A stretch of DNA of 21,264 bases, taken from assembly GCA_964563295.1 (NCBI GenBank), contig CAZLWX010000063.1:1-21264 (forward strand), in the 5' to 3' direction. The notes below the pieces were generated by a model, which ran no database searches, had not been told where the DNA came from, and was given only the letters and a program-made list of their open reading frames with translations. The translations under genes and the position numbers were made by a program. Shown here piece by piece: positions 7,130-14,255 of the stretch (position 1 is the first letter of the stretch; every line of letters starts with the position of its first letter). Source of the stretch: Chryseosolibacter sp964563295 (lineage in GTDB: Bacteria; Bacteroidota; Bacteroidia; Cytophagales; Cyclobacteriaceae).

Positions 7130-7873
7130 CTAGGCCGTGGCGGCAGTGGACTCTTCGAACTTAGCTGACGTTTTCAATACAACCGTTCTCTTGGCCTTAT
7201 AGCCGCAATAGCCGCATTGGAAGTGCTTCAGCAATTCACCTTCTTCCGTAGCTGTAGGAGCTTTGAGTATTTCCTCCTTCACTACCTTGAAAGTTTGATA
7301 ATTACATTCTGGGCACTGGAGCGCATGCAAGTGGCCAGCATACTTCTCGATCTTAACGTAACCTGTTTCAAAATCTTTCCAAACGTCATAGTCGATGGAA
7401 AAGACGTTCTCTTCAGCCTGCATACCCTCATCCAGGTACACGTCTTCTTCTTCCTCGCTGAGAAGCTTCATTGGCTTGCCAGTTTTCGGAGAAATCCGTG
7501 GCTTATAGCGCAGCACCCTGAGTCTTTTTTCGATGAAGAATGGATAGTAGAATTTAAGCAGGTTCTGGAAGATCAGCCCGACAATCATACCCATGCAGAC
7601 CGTGGTAAATACCCTTACAAAGATCCACACCGCACTACCAGTTTCAGGCGTGACGTTTGCGTTGGCGAAAAAGCAAGCCCCGATAACCAGGATGATCGAT
7701 GCTGCCCACAACGTTTTGATTTCAGCGCGGTTGATGAAATCATACTTCGTCTTGGCATCCCGCGTAAGCGCTAGCCTGATGATGTGATACAGCAAAATCA
7801 ACACAGAAACTGCCCAGGCTCCATAGGCGATGTTTCTTGCCAGTCCATTCCAAGGTGCGTATAGTTCGTCCAT
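7130..7873 (-). CDS. Membrane protein with C-terminal zinc ribbon, function unknown
   Basis: I do not recognise a named family. The first half has three predicted membrane helices, at about residues 14-35, 54-71 and 82-105. A basic loop (KRLRVLRYKPRISPKTGK) comes next, then an acidic stretch with EEEEDVYLDEG (140-150). The last third carries two CxxC pairs, CPEC (187-190) and CGYC (220-223), spaced like a zinc ribbon. The basic loop suggests that the ribbon faces the cytoplasm. The protein is 247 residues long, starting at the ATG at 7873. It follows dxs and an alpha/beta hydrolase on the same strand but has its own -7 box and a 164-base gap, so it is probably a separate unit. It ends at a bidirectional terminator. 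A role as a membrane-bound sensor or assembly factor is possible but unsupported. Confidence 0.85.
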   Translation of the reverse strand: MDELYAPWNGLARNIAYGAWAVSVLILLYHIIRLALTRDAKTKYDFINRAEIKTLWAASIILVIGACFFANANVTPETGSAVWIFVRVFTTVCMGMIVGLIFQNLLKFYYPFFIEKRLRVLRYKPRISPKTGKPMKLLSEEEEDVYLDEGMQAEENVFSIDYDVWKDFETGYVKIEKYAGHLHALQCPECNYQTFKVVKEEILKAPTATEEGELLKHFQCGYCGYKAKRTVVLKTSAKFEESTAATA

Positions 7874-7906
7874 AATATTTGGTAGGTTATTTTAAGTCCA
7901 CTGTAG

Positions 7907-7914
7907 CAAATATA
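7907..7914 (-). promoter_or_regulatory. Candidate -7 box of the membrane zinc-ribbon gene
   Basis: The minus strand reads TATATTTG, an exact TAnnTTTG match ending 33 bases before the ATG at 7873. The -33 region falls inside the inverted repeat at 7918-7961, and no TTG is seen there. Confidence 0.5.
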
Positions 7915-7917
7915 TAC

Positions 7918-7961
7918 GCCGGTTTTTATTTTACCTACGGTTTCCAGCAGGAAAAACCGGC
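7918..7961. repeat. Ten-base inverted repeat upstream of the membrane zinc-ribbon gene
   Basis: GCCGGTTTTT (7918-7927) and AAAAACCGGC (7952-7961) are perfect inverted copies around a 24-base loop. A second, competing hairpin, TTTCC (7941-7945) with GGAAA (7950-7954), uses the same right arm. No T run follows on either strand. It sits directly upstream of the -7 box at 7907-7914 and could be an operator or the end of the upstream hydrolase transcript. Confidence 0.5.
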
Positions 7962-8037
7962 CAATAGGTTAACAATTTAGCATTTCTTCCCCTTAATCTA
8001 AAATCCACGAAATTTTAAAAAGAATTAAATACAGGTT

Positions 8038-8811
8038 TTACCCCGCTGGTAACTGGGATTTTACGACAAATTTCCTCACTATTTCCAGACACGTTTTTTC
8101 ATTTTCGAACATGCCCATGTGCCCCACATTTGAAAGCACGTGCACTTCCGGCAGCTGACACAGAACCGCCTGCTCGTGGATAGACTCCACCGTGATTCCC
8201 GGGTCTTTTTCTCCGGCAATAAACATGACGGGCCGCGAATATTGCCCCAGTACACGGCGGCGGTCGGGCCTGTCGCGCATCGCCTTGGTGTACCCAACAA
8301 CAGCTTCCCGGCTGGCTGCACTGGCGATGGTCCGAACCAGACCGACCGCGCGATGTCCAGGGTCGGCAAAGAGCGGCTCGATAAAATTGGACGTGAATGC
8401 CAGCGCACCGTGTGATTCGACGAAATCGATGACCTTGTCGCGCGACCGTTTCTTTTCATCAGTATCCGGCATAGCGGTAGAGTGAAATAATCCCAATCCG
8501 GAAATAAGTGCCGGATCTTGTGCCGCAACACTCAGGGCTATATATCCTCCCAACGAATGGCCAACCAAGACCGGCCGGCCGGCAACATGTTCACGCATCC
8601 ATGAGATCAGGATTTGTCCGACATCGTCAATCGAAAACGAATTGGAAGGAAGCGCGCTTTGACCGAAACCGGGAAGGTCAATGGTAAATACCTTGAACGC
8701 ATCCGACAAGTGATCCGCAAAATTATCCCAAAGTGTTTGGTTGAATGGGAAGCCATGAACAAGGACCAGCGGGTAACCCTTCCCTCGTTGCCGGAAAAAC
8801 AAATCCGGCAT
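8038..8811 (-). CDS. Alpha/beta fold hydrolase
   Basis: Serine hydrolase of the alpha/beta fold, broadly esterase- or lactonase-like; the substrate cannot be read from sequence. The fold marks are clear: oxyanion HGFPFNQ (19-25), nucleophile elbow GHSLGG (84-89, S86), the acid D203 in AGEKDPGI and H231 in NVGHMGMFE. The lid region in the middle is helical and charged. Length is 257 residues, normal for the family. Its ATG lies one base beyond the dxs stop codon (TAG-C-ATG), so the two are almost certainly co-transcribed and perhaps translationally coupled. No signal peptide is present, so it should be cytoplasmic. BioH-like or pimeloyl-ester hydrolases look similar but there is no biotin gene nearby. 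Confidence 0.9.
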   Translation of the reverse strand: MPDLFFRQRGKGYPLVLVHGFPFNQTLWDNFADHLSDAFKVFTIDLPGFGQSALPSNSFSIDDVGQILISWMREHVAGRPVLVGHSLGGYIALSVAAQDPALISGLGLFHSTAMPDTDEKKRSRDKVIDFVESHGALAFTSNFIEPLFADPGHRAVGLVRTIASAASREAVVGYTKAMRDRPDRRRVLGQYSRPVMFIAGEKDPGITVESIHEQAVLCQLPEVHVLSNVGHMGMFENEKTCLEIVRKFVVKSQLPAG

Positions 8812-8812
8812 G

Positions 8813-10738
8813 CTACATCGGTTTTACAACCGTTTCCAGCATGCTAACAACGGCCGATTCAATGCCGTCTGGATCGAAACCGCATTCGCGGTGAAGCTCG
8901 ATTTGCTCGCCGTGCTCCACTACCCGGTCGGGTATTCCTAAACGCCTGACGTCAGCACTGTAGTTGTTGTCAACCATAAACTCGACGACTGCGCTGCCAA
9001 ATCCCCCTTGCACACACCCATCTTCGACGGTGATGATCTTCCGGTATTTCATGAAGATTTCATGCAGCAGATTTTCATCAAGCGGTTTCACGAAACGCAT
9101 GTCATAGTGACCAACCTGGATATTTTTCCTGGCAAGGCGTTCACAGACTTCAACGGCATAATTGCCGATGTGTCCAATGGTGAGAATGGCGAGCTCGTCA
9201 CCATCCCGCAACTTCCTTCCCGTACCGATAGCAACCTTTTCGAACGGCGTACGCCATTCCGGCATTACACCCTGACCGCGAGGATATCGAATCGCAAATG
9301 CGCCACCTTTACGTTCGAGTTGCGCGGTATACATCAGGTTTCTCAGCTCTGATTCATTCATCGGAGCCGATATGATCATGTTGGGCAGGCAACGCAAAAA
9401 GGCGATGTCATAAGCGCCGTGGTGGGTAGGACCGTCTGCCCCGGCGAAACCAGCGCGATCGAGGCAGAAATTGACCCGAAGATTCTGGATACAGACATCG
9501 TGAATCACCTGATCATACCCACGCTGAATAAATGTGCTGTAAATGTTGCAGAATGGTATCAGTCCCTGTGTTGCCATACCGGCTGAGAATGTCACAGCGT
9601 GCTGTTCAGCAATCCCGACGTCAAAGGCTCTGCCAGGCATCGCCTTCATCATGATGTTCATCGAAGAGCCGGATGGCATCGCTGGTGTAATGCCCATGAC
9701 CTTGTCGTTGGCCCTGGCGAGTTCCACGAGCGTGTGACCGAAGACATCCTGGTACCTGGGTGCCTGCGGGCGATCATGCGTTTTCTTATAGATCTCGCCG
9801 GTGATTTTGTCAAATGTTCCGGGGGCGTGCCAGGTGGTGGCATTGCCGCGCTCGGCGGGCGCATAACCCTTGCCTTTGACAGTCACACAGTGCAATATTT
9901 TTGGACCCTTGATCTCCTTGAGGTCTTTCAGAATAGTGATCAGGTGGTCGACATCGTGACCATCAACAGGACCAAAGTATCTCAGGTTGAGAGACTCGAA
10001 AAAGTTACTCTGACTCAGTAACGTCGACTTGATCCCGTTCTCGACTTTCGACACGATCTCCTGGGCGCTTTTGCCAAAGGATGAAAGTTTGCCGAGGAGC
10101 TTCCAGATGTCATCCTTCAGTTTATTGTACGCGCGAGACGTTGTGATGTCGGTAAGGTAATCCTTCAGCGCTCCCACATTGGGATCGATCGACATACAAT
10201 TGTCGTTGAGAACAATTAGAATGTTCGCATCGGATACTCCCGCATGATTCATCCCTTCGAACGCGATGCCTCCGGTCATCGCACCATCGCCGATCACCGC
10301 AATATGTTGGCGGTCTTCTATCTTTTGATAACGGGAGGCCATCGCCATCCCCAGTGCCGCTGACACCGACGTGGACGAATGACCTACGCCAAAAGCATCG
10401 TAAGGACTCTCCTTTCGTTTTGGAAAGCCTGAAATGCCGCCCAAAAGACGGTTCGTATGAAAAACATCTCTGCGGCCGGTGAGGATCTTATGGCCGTACG
10501 CCTGGTGGCCAACATCCCATACAAGCTGATCGTACGGAGTATTGAAAACGTAATGAAGCGCGACGGTAAGCTCCACAACGCCCAAACTTGCGCCGAAATG
10601 GCCTCCGTAAACCGAGACGTTGTCAATGATGAACTGGCGCAATTCCTCGCAAAGTTGAACCAGCTGGGCCGGATCAAGCGTCTTAAGGTCGTCAGGACTG
10701 TTGATTTGCGATAAAAGTTTCCCTGGAGTAATGAGCAT
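8813..10738 (-). CDS. dxs: 1-deoxy-D-xylulose-5-phosphate synthase
   Basis: Thiamine-diphosphate enzyme that joins pyruvate and glyceraldehyde 3-phosphate, the first step of the MEP isoprenoid pathway. At 641 residues it is full length. Seen in order: GGHFGASLGVVELTVALHYV, DVGHQAYGHKILTGR, the cofactor motif GDGAMTGG through NDNCMSI, VKGKGYAPAE, FDVGIAEQHAVTFSAGMA with its catalytic glutamate, and DRAGFAGADGPTHHG. I chose the ATG at 10738 (MLITPGKLLSQIN), which is where the family begins. The frame could extend to ATGs at 10774 or 10786, but the 16 added residues are unlike Dxs and the -7 box at 10791-10798 would leave no leader. The alpha/beta hydrolase gene follows one base after its stop. 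It is divergent from scpA. Confidence 0.96.
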   Translation of the reverse strand: MLITPGKLLSQINSPDDLKTLDPAQLVQLCEELRQFIIDNVSVYGGHFGASLGVVELTVALHYVFNTPYDQLVWDVGHQAYGHKILTGRRDVFHTNRLLGGISGFPKRKESPYDAFGVGHSSTSVSAALGMAMASRYQKIEDRQHIAVIGDGAMTGGIAFEGMNHAGVSDANILIVLNDNCMSIDPNVGALKDYLTDITTSRAYNKLKDDIWKLLGKLSSFGKSAQEIVSKVENGIKSTLLSQSNFFESLNLRYFGPVDGHDVDHLITILKDLKEIKGPKILHCVTVKGKGYAPAERGNATTWHAPGTFDKITGEIYKKTHDRPQAPRYQDVFGHTLVELARANDKVMGITPAMPSGSSMNIMMKAMPGRAFDVGIAEQHAVTFSAGMATQGLIPFCNIYSTFIQRGYDQVIHDVCIQNLRVNFCLDRAGFAGADGPTHHGAYDIAFLRCLPNMIISAPMNESELRNLMYTAQLERKGGAFAIRYPRGQGVMPEWRTPFEKVAIGTGRKLRDGDELAILTIGHIGNYAVEVCERLARKNIQVGHYDMRFVKPLDENLLHEIFMKYRKIITVEDGCVQGGFGSAVVEFMVDNNYSADVRRLGIPDRVVEHGEQIELHRECGFDPDGIESAVVSMLETVVKPM

Positions 10739-10790
10739 TTCTTTCTTTCTGAAAACTACCTGAGGCAGCGGCATCCCGCACTCCAAACTA

Positions 10791-10798
10791 CAAAATTA
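10791..10798 (-). promoter_or_regulatory. Candidate -7 box of dxs
   Basis: The minus strand reads TAATTTTG, an exact TAnnTTTG match 52 bases before the chosen ATG at 10738. A start of transcription near 10784 would exclude the ATG at 10786 and so supports the shorter Dxs. Confidence 0.5.
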
Positions 10799-10838
10799 CT
10801 TATTTCTACCGTCACGAAGTTTTCTGAACTATTATAAA

Positions 10839-10846
10839 TAAATTTG
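10839..10846 (+). promoter_or_regulatory. Candidate -7 box of scpA
   Basis: TAAATTTG matches TAnnTTTG exactly and ends eight bases before the ATG at 10855. With initiation about seven bases downstream, the mRNA would have almost no leader. The GTG at 10846 overlaps the box and so is unlikely to be the start codon. Confidence 0.5.
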
Positions 10847-10854
10847 TGCCTCCC

Positions 10855-11625
10855 ATGACGACTCAGGAAAATTTTGAAGTAAAACTTCCGCTTTTTGAAG
10901 GTCCATTTGACCTTTTGCTGTTTTTTATTGAGCGCGACGAGCTGGATATTTATGACATCCCCATCGCACGGATAACAAACGACTTCCTGGACTATGTCCA
11001 TCAGATGGAGACCTTGAACATCGAGGTTGCGAGCGAATTCATATTGGTGGCCGCCACGCTGATGCGAATAAAATCGAAAATGTTGCTGCCTCGTCCTCAA
11101 CTCGATGAACAGGGCAATGAAATCGACCCACGCGAAGAACTCGTTAAACATTTACTGGAGTACAAGAAATACAAGTCGGTGATCGAGAACTTCCAGAAAA
11201 TGGAGGAAACGGAGCTCCAGAAAGAAAAGCGTGGCAACCTGATGAAGGAGCTGAAAGCCCTTGCCGAAGTCACCAATGTGGAGGCTGAGCTCCAGGATGT
11301 CACCATCTTCAAGTTGATGACGGTGTTCGAAAGGGTGATGAAGCGTTACCAGGCGGAGAAGAACAAACCTACTCACCAGGTGATCCAGTATCCCTACACG
11401 GTTGAAGGTCAAAAACTTTTCTTGCAGGAAGAGCTCAAACGCAAACAGCGCGTTTCGTTTGCCGATCTGGTGGAGCATTATCCCACGAGAATCGGAATAA
11501 TCTTCAACTTTTTGGCGATCCTGGAAATGCTTGCACTTCAGCTCATTTCCATTCAAATCGGCGAAGGCTACAATAACTTTTGGGTCTCTCAGCCTGAGAG
11601 GACGGAAACGTCTACTATACTCTAG
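10855..11625 (+). CDS. scpA: Segregation and condensation protein A (kleisin)
   Basis: Kleisin subunit that bridges SMC heads and, with ScpB, forms the bacterial condensin that organises and segregates chromosomes. The N-terminal signature FEVKLPLFEGPFDLLLFFIE (residues 6-25) and the following helical bundle with IYDIPIARITNDFL are characteristic, as is the segment FILVAATLMRIKSKMLLP. A charged linker leads to the C-terminal winged-helix part (RVSFADLVEHYPTRIGIIFNFLAILEM). Length is 256 residues, as usual. I chose the ATG at 10855 over a GTG at 10846, because the latter lies in the promoter box. No scpB or smc lies nearby in this window. Its TAG stop overlaps that of the convergent creatininase-family gene within CTAG, with no terminator between them. 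Confidence 0.94.
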   Translation: MTTQENFEVKLPLFEGPFDLLLFFIERDELDIYDIPIARITNDFLDYVHQMETLNIEVASEFILVAATLMRIKSKMLLPRPQLDEQGNEIDPREELVKHLLEYKKYKSVIENFQKMEETELQKEKRGNLMKELKALAEVTNVEAELQDVTIFKLMTVFERVMKRYQAEKNKPTHQVIQYPYTVEGQKLFLQEELKRKQRVSFADLVEHYPTRIGIIFNFLAILEMLALQLISIQIGEGYNNFWVSQPERTETSTIL

Positions 11626-12383
11626 GCGTAAAGGTCGTCATTGGGAGTGCGCGCAACCTCGATCATGAATGCGCTGACCTTCTCCGTTACCGCCTTGAAA
11701 AACTTCTCGCCTTTTACTGCATCTGCTTTGCGAGGGTCTCCAACGCCGGTGTCTTTCGTCACCTGAAGCCATTTGCGTTCCCCCCATGCCCAGCCTTCCC
11801 GAATCGCCGTAATTTTGAACTTCTTCGCAGCGCCGTCGCCAGCTTCGGATAATGGACGCACGAGATTTGGCGTCAGGTGTAGGATTACACTGGTTTCCAT
11901 TTCGCCCGCATGATCGTCCTTATTTTCAAAGAATAGTTTCTGATCCACCGACAAAAACCAGTTGCAGGAGCAAAGGAACATCTTCGGGTATTGCAGTCCC
12001 AATTCGCGAATCATCGTCTTGAAATCATTGCCACCATGACTATTCAGAATGATTAACTTATATATCCCCTGTCTGTTCAACACGTCGACAACGTCACGAA
12101 GAACGGCCAATTGAGTGCTGGGATTCATGTTGATGTCGAGTTTGACATTGAATTGCCCGGTGTTCACGCCGAAAGGGACGGTAGGTAGAACCGTGAGCTT
12201 GACTCCCTGTTCCCAGGCGATACGCGCTGCTTCCGCAGCAACATGATCGGCTTCGATTACGTCGGTGCCATACGGCAAATGATAGTTGTGCGCTTCAGTA
12301 GCGCCCCAGGGCAACACGGCCAACACGTACTCGGTGTCTTTGACAGTTTTCCAGTTGCTTTCGGCAAGAATATAAGGTCGCAT
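11622..12383 (-). CDS. Creatininase-family amidohydrolase
   Basis: Metal-dependent amidohydrolase of the creatininase/MftE superfamily, whose members cleave creatinine, formamides in riboflavin or F420 synthesis, or peptide precursors. The family marks are present: LPWGATEAHNYHLPYGTD (24-41) with E30, H32, H35 and D41 as likely metal or active-site residues, LNSHGGND (113-120), and DDHAGEMETS (156-165). Length is 253 residues, typical. It has no signal peptide. The true substrate is unknown, and the neighbours (a lytic transglycosylase and a LOG protein upstream on the same strand) do not point to creatinine use. A 74-base gap separates it from the transglycosylase stop. It is the last gene of this minus-strand group and its stop overlaps the scpA stop. 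Confidence 0.9.
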   Translation of the reverse strand: MRPYILAESNWKTVKDTEYVLAVLPWGATEAHNYHLPYGTDVIEADHVAAEAARIAWEQGVKLTVLPTVPFGVNTGQFNVKLDINMNPSTQLAVLRDVVDVLNRQGIYKLIILNSHGGNDFKTMIRELGLQYPKMFLCSCNWFLSVDQKLFFENKDDHAGEMETSVILHLTPNLVRPLSEAGDGAAKKFKITAIREGWAWGERKWLQVTKDTGVGDPRKADAVKGEKFFKAVTEKVSAFMIEVARTPNDDLYA

Positions 12384-12457
12384 GAAATTGTTTTGTGAAT
12401 GAGACAGGCCAACGAATTACGATCTATTGAACCAAAAGTCAAGGACTTCGACGTGGT

Positions 12458-13390
12458 TTATTCCGGGATGCCGATGCGATAAGACTTTCCGCGCCGAACG
12501 GTGAGCTTATCGTCGCGGAGCCATGGATTATAAAGCTTGATCGTTTTGTAATTGGTGCCGTGTTGTTTCGCGAAGTCGACCAGGTCGATGCTATGACGCA
12601 CTGCCACATACCTGAGCGGAACCGGTTGATAGTAATGCTCGGGGCTGATATTGAATCCGTACCTGAGCGGGTTTTCGATGATCTCCTTGATAGCCAATAT
12701 GCGGAAGACATACCGCGACGTTTGTTCATTGAGGTAGAGATCGTAATACGATTTTTCGCGCTGGTTCTCAATGGCTCGGTCAAGTCCATTCATGCCGCGG
12801 TTGTAAGAGGCCGCGACCAGGGTCCAGTTGCCGAAACGATCGTAGGCGCGACGCAGGTACCGGCATGCCGCCTTCGTGGCCTTCAGCGGATCATAGCGCT
12901 CGTCCACTTCACGTGTTATCTCAAGCCCATTCTCTTTGCCTGAGCTCTCCAGGATCTGCCAGTACCCAACGGCGTCTGCCGGCGAAATGGCGTTCACCAG
13001 GTTGCTCTCGATTAAGGGCAAATACTTAAAGTCGTTGGGAATGTCATTCTCCTCAAGGATCTTCTCGATTTGCGGCAGCCATCGGTTCGCACGTTTGATC
13101 AGGAAGATGGTGTTGCTGTGAAAATAAGTGTTGATCTGCAATTCCATATCGAGGCGTTCGCGAACGTCAGGTATATCAAGTGGCACAGGTTCACCGGCGA
13201 AAGAGAGTTCTTCGGGAAGGTCGAAGGAAATCGCCGGCAACGGGCCAGAGGGCACGACATAATCCGTCTCGGCGACCCCTTCATCCGAAATCCGGTTCGG
13301 ATTCCCGCCGTGGCGAATCTCATTGAAGAAGATGTATGCGAACAGCACAATCAAACTTGCCAGAGCCAGAAAAACATGGATGTTTCTCAT
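12458..13390 (-). CDS. Membrane-anchored lytic transglycosylase (MltD-like) with C-terminal LysM-like segment
   Basis: Murein-cleaving SLT-family lytic transglycosylase, acting on peptidoglycan in the periplasm. An N-terminal hydrophobic helix (about residues 5-22, LALASLIVLFAYIFF) anchors or exports it; no lipobox is seen. The SLT domain starts near residue 100: catalytic glutamate E128 in YLPLIESNL, then SPADAVGYWQILESSG, YDPLKATKAACRYL and VAASYNRGMNGL. The last 45 residues (HSIDLVDFAKQHGTNYKTIK to YRIGIPE) resemble one LysM repeat, shorter than the several repeats of E. coli MltD. The frame can open at a TTG at 13393, but the ATG at 13390 is better: it overlaps the upstream LOG stop by one base (TGATG), a classical coupling signal. 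Length 310 residues. Confidence 0.9.
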   Translation of the reverse strand: MRNIHVFLALASLIVLFAYIFFNEIRHGGNPNRISDEGVAETDYVVPSGPLPAISFDLPEELSFAGEPVPLDIPDVRERLDMELQINTYFHSNTIFLIKRANRWLPQIEKILEENDIPNDFKYLPLIESNLVNAISPADAVGYWQILESSGKENGLEITREVDERYDPLKATKAACRYLRRAYDRFGNWTLVAASYNRGMNGLDRAIENQREKSYYDLYLNEQTSRYVFRILAIKEIIENPLRYGFNISPEHYYQPVPLRYVAVRHSIDLVDFAKQHGTNYKTIKLYNPWLRDDKLTVRRGKSYRIGIPE

Positions 13391-14172
13391 CAAAAGTTCG
13401 GCGACAATAGATACCTGGAATAAAATTCATCAATGACCTTCACGGCATCCTCAGGCGTGTCGACAACATTCAACAATTCCATGTCTTCAGGATGAACCAT
13501 TTTATTTGTGATCAGCACTTTGCGGATCCAATCCAGAAGGCCCTGCCAATACTTCTTACCGACGAGAACAAGGGGAAATCTCCCGATCTTCTTTGTCTGG
13601 ATCAGCGTTAATGCTTCTGTCAATTCATCGAGGGTTCCAAATCCACCGGGCATCACGACGAAACCCTGCGAATATTTTACGAACATGACCTTCCTCACGA
13701 AAAAATAATCAAACGTGATCAGCTTGTCTTTGTCGATGTAAATATTGCCCTGTTGTTCAAAGGGAAGAAAAATATTCAGGCCAACTGACTTACCACCCGC
13801 CCGATGCGCCCCTTTGTTGCCCGCCTCCATGATACCAGGTCCGCCGCCCGTAATGACGCCGTAGCCATGTTGGACAAGTTGATACGCAATCTCCTCAGCC
13901 ATCTTGTAGAATGTATTACCCGGCTTGGTCCTGGCCGATCCGAAAATGGTGACACATGGACCGATCTTGGCAAGTTTCTCGAGACCTTCGACGAATTCCG
14001 ACATCACCTTGAAAATCATCCAACTGTTGGCACCCTTGATCTCAGCCCAGTCCTTATCCTTGAATGCTTTCCGAATTCGGTTTTCTTCTTCGAGGGCTTT
14101 CTTCAGCAGGTCGTCTTCAATTTTTTTCTTTCTTGTTTTCATTACCTGGGCGTGGATTTGCCGGCCATTCAT
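13390..14172 (-). CDS. LOG-family protein (TIGR00730, nucleoside monophosphate phosphoribohydrolase-like)
   Basis: Rossmann-like protein of the LOG family; characterised members release bases from nucleoside 5'-monophosphates (cytokinin-activating activity in plants and actinobacteria). The nucleotide-binding signatures are intact: GGGPGIMEAGNKGA (109-122) and PGGFGTLDELTEA (175-187). At 260 residues it is longer than the 190-residue minimal enzymes because of a charged helical N-terminus (residues 10-45, rich in K and E). This matches the longer group of the family. In many bacteria it is annotated only as 'TIGR00730 family protein', and its physiological substrate is unclear. It heads a likely operon with a lytic transglycosylase (overlap TGATG) and a creatininase-family protein. 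An AGGAAGGG stretch lies shortly before its ATG. It is divergent from the GH130 gene. Confidence 0.9.
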   Translation of the reverse strand: MNGRQIHAQVMKTRKKKIEDDLLKKALEEENRIRKAFKDKDWAEIKGANSWMIFKVMSEFVEGLEKLAKIGPCVTIFGSARTKPGNTFYKMAEEIAYQLVQHGYGVITGGGPGIMEAGNKGAHRAGGKSVGLNIFLPFEQQGNIYIDKDKLITFDYFFVRKVMFVKYSQGFVVMPGGFGTLDELTEALTLIQTKKIGRFPLVLVGKKYWQGLLDWIRKVLITNKMVHPEDMELLNVVDTPEDAVKVIDEFYSRYLLSPNF

Positions 14173-14193
14173 TTTACCCTTCCTATATTTTCA

Positions 14194-14201
14194 TAAGTTT
14201 G
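14194..14201 (+). promoter_or_regulatory. Candidate -7 box of the GH130 lipoprotein gene
   Basis: TAAGTTTG matches TAnnTTTG exactly. It lies 24 bases before the ATG at 14226 and 54 before the preferred ATG at 14256. A perfect palindrome begins at its last base. Confidence 0.5.
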
Positions 14202-14219
14202 ATTCCTGTTACAGGAATC
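14201..14219. repeat. Perfect 19-base palindrome at the GH130 gene promoter
   Basis: GATTCCTGTTACAGGAATC consists of two nine-base arms around a single T (14210). It overlaps the end of the -7 box and the expected transcription start. This is the position and shape of an operator for a dimeric repressor. As RNA it could also form a seven-base stem with a GTTAC loop, but no T run follows. Confidence 0.6.
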
Positions 14220-14255
14220 GAGTGAATGTCGACACTTGTCGCGCGAAATATACAA

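Noticed and set aside
7217..7774. 185-residue plus-strand open frame
   Set aside because: It lies wholly antisense to the membrane zinc-ribbon gene, which has clear helices, CxxC pairs, promoter box and terminator.
9599..10021. 140-residue plus-strand open frame, and similar frames over dxs
   Set aside because: They are antisense shadows of a fully conserved dxs; no family features are visible.
10739..10786. Longer Dxs starting at the ATG at 10786
   Set aside because: The 16 extra residues are unlike any Dxs start, and the -7 box at 10791-10798 would place transcription initiation at or inside that codon.
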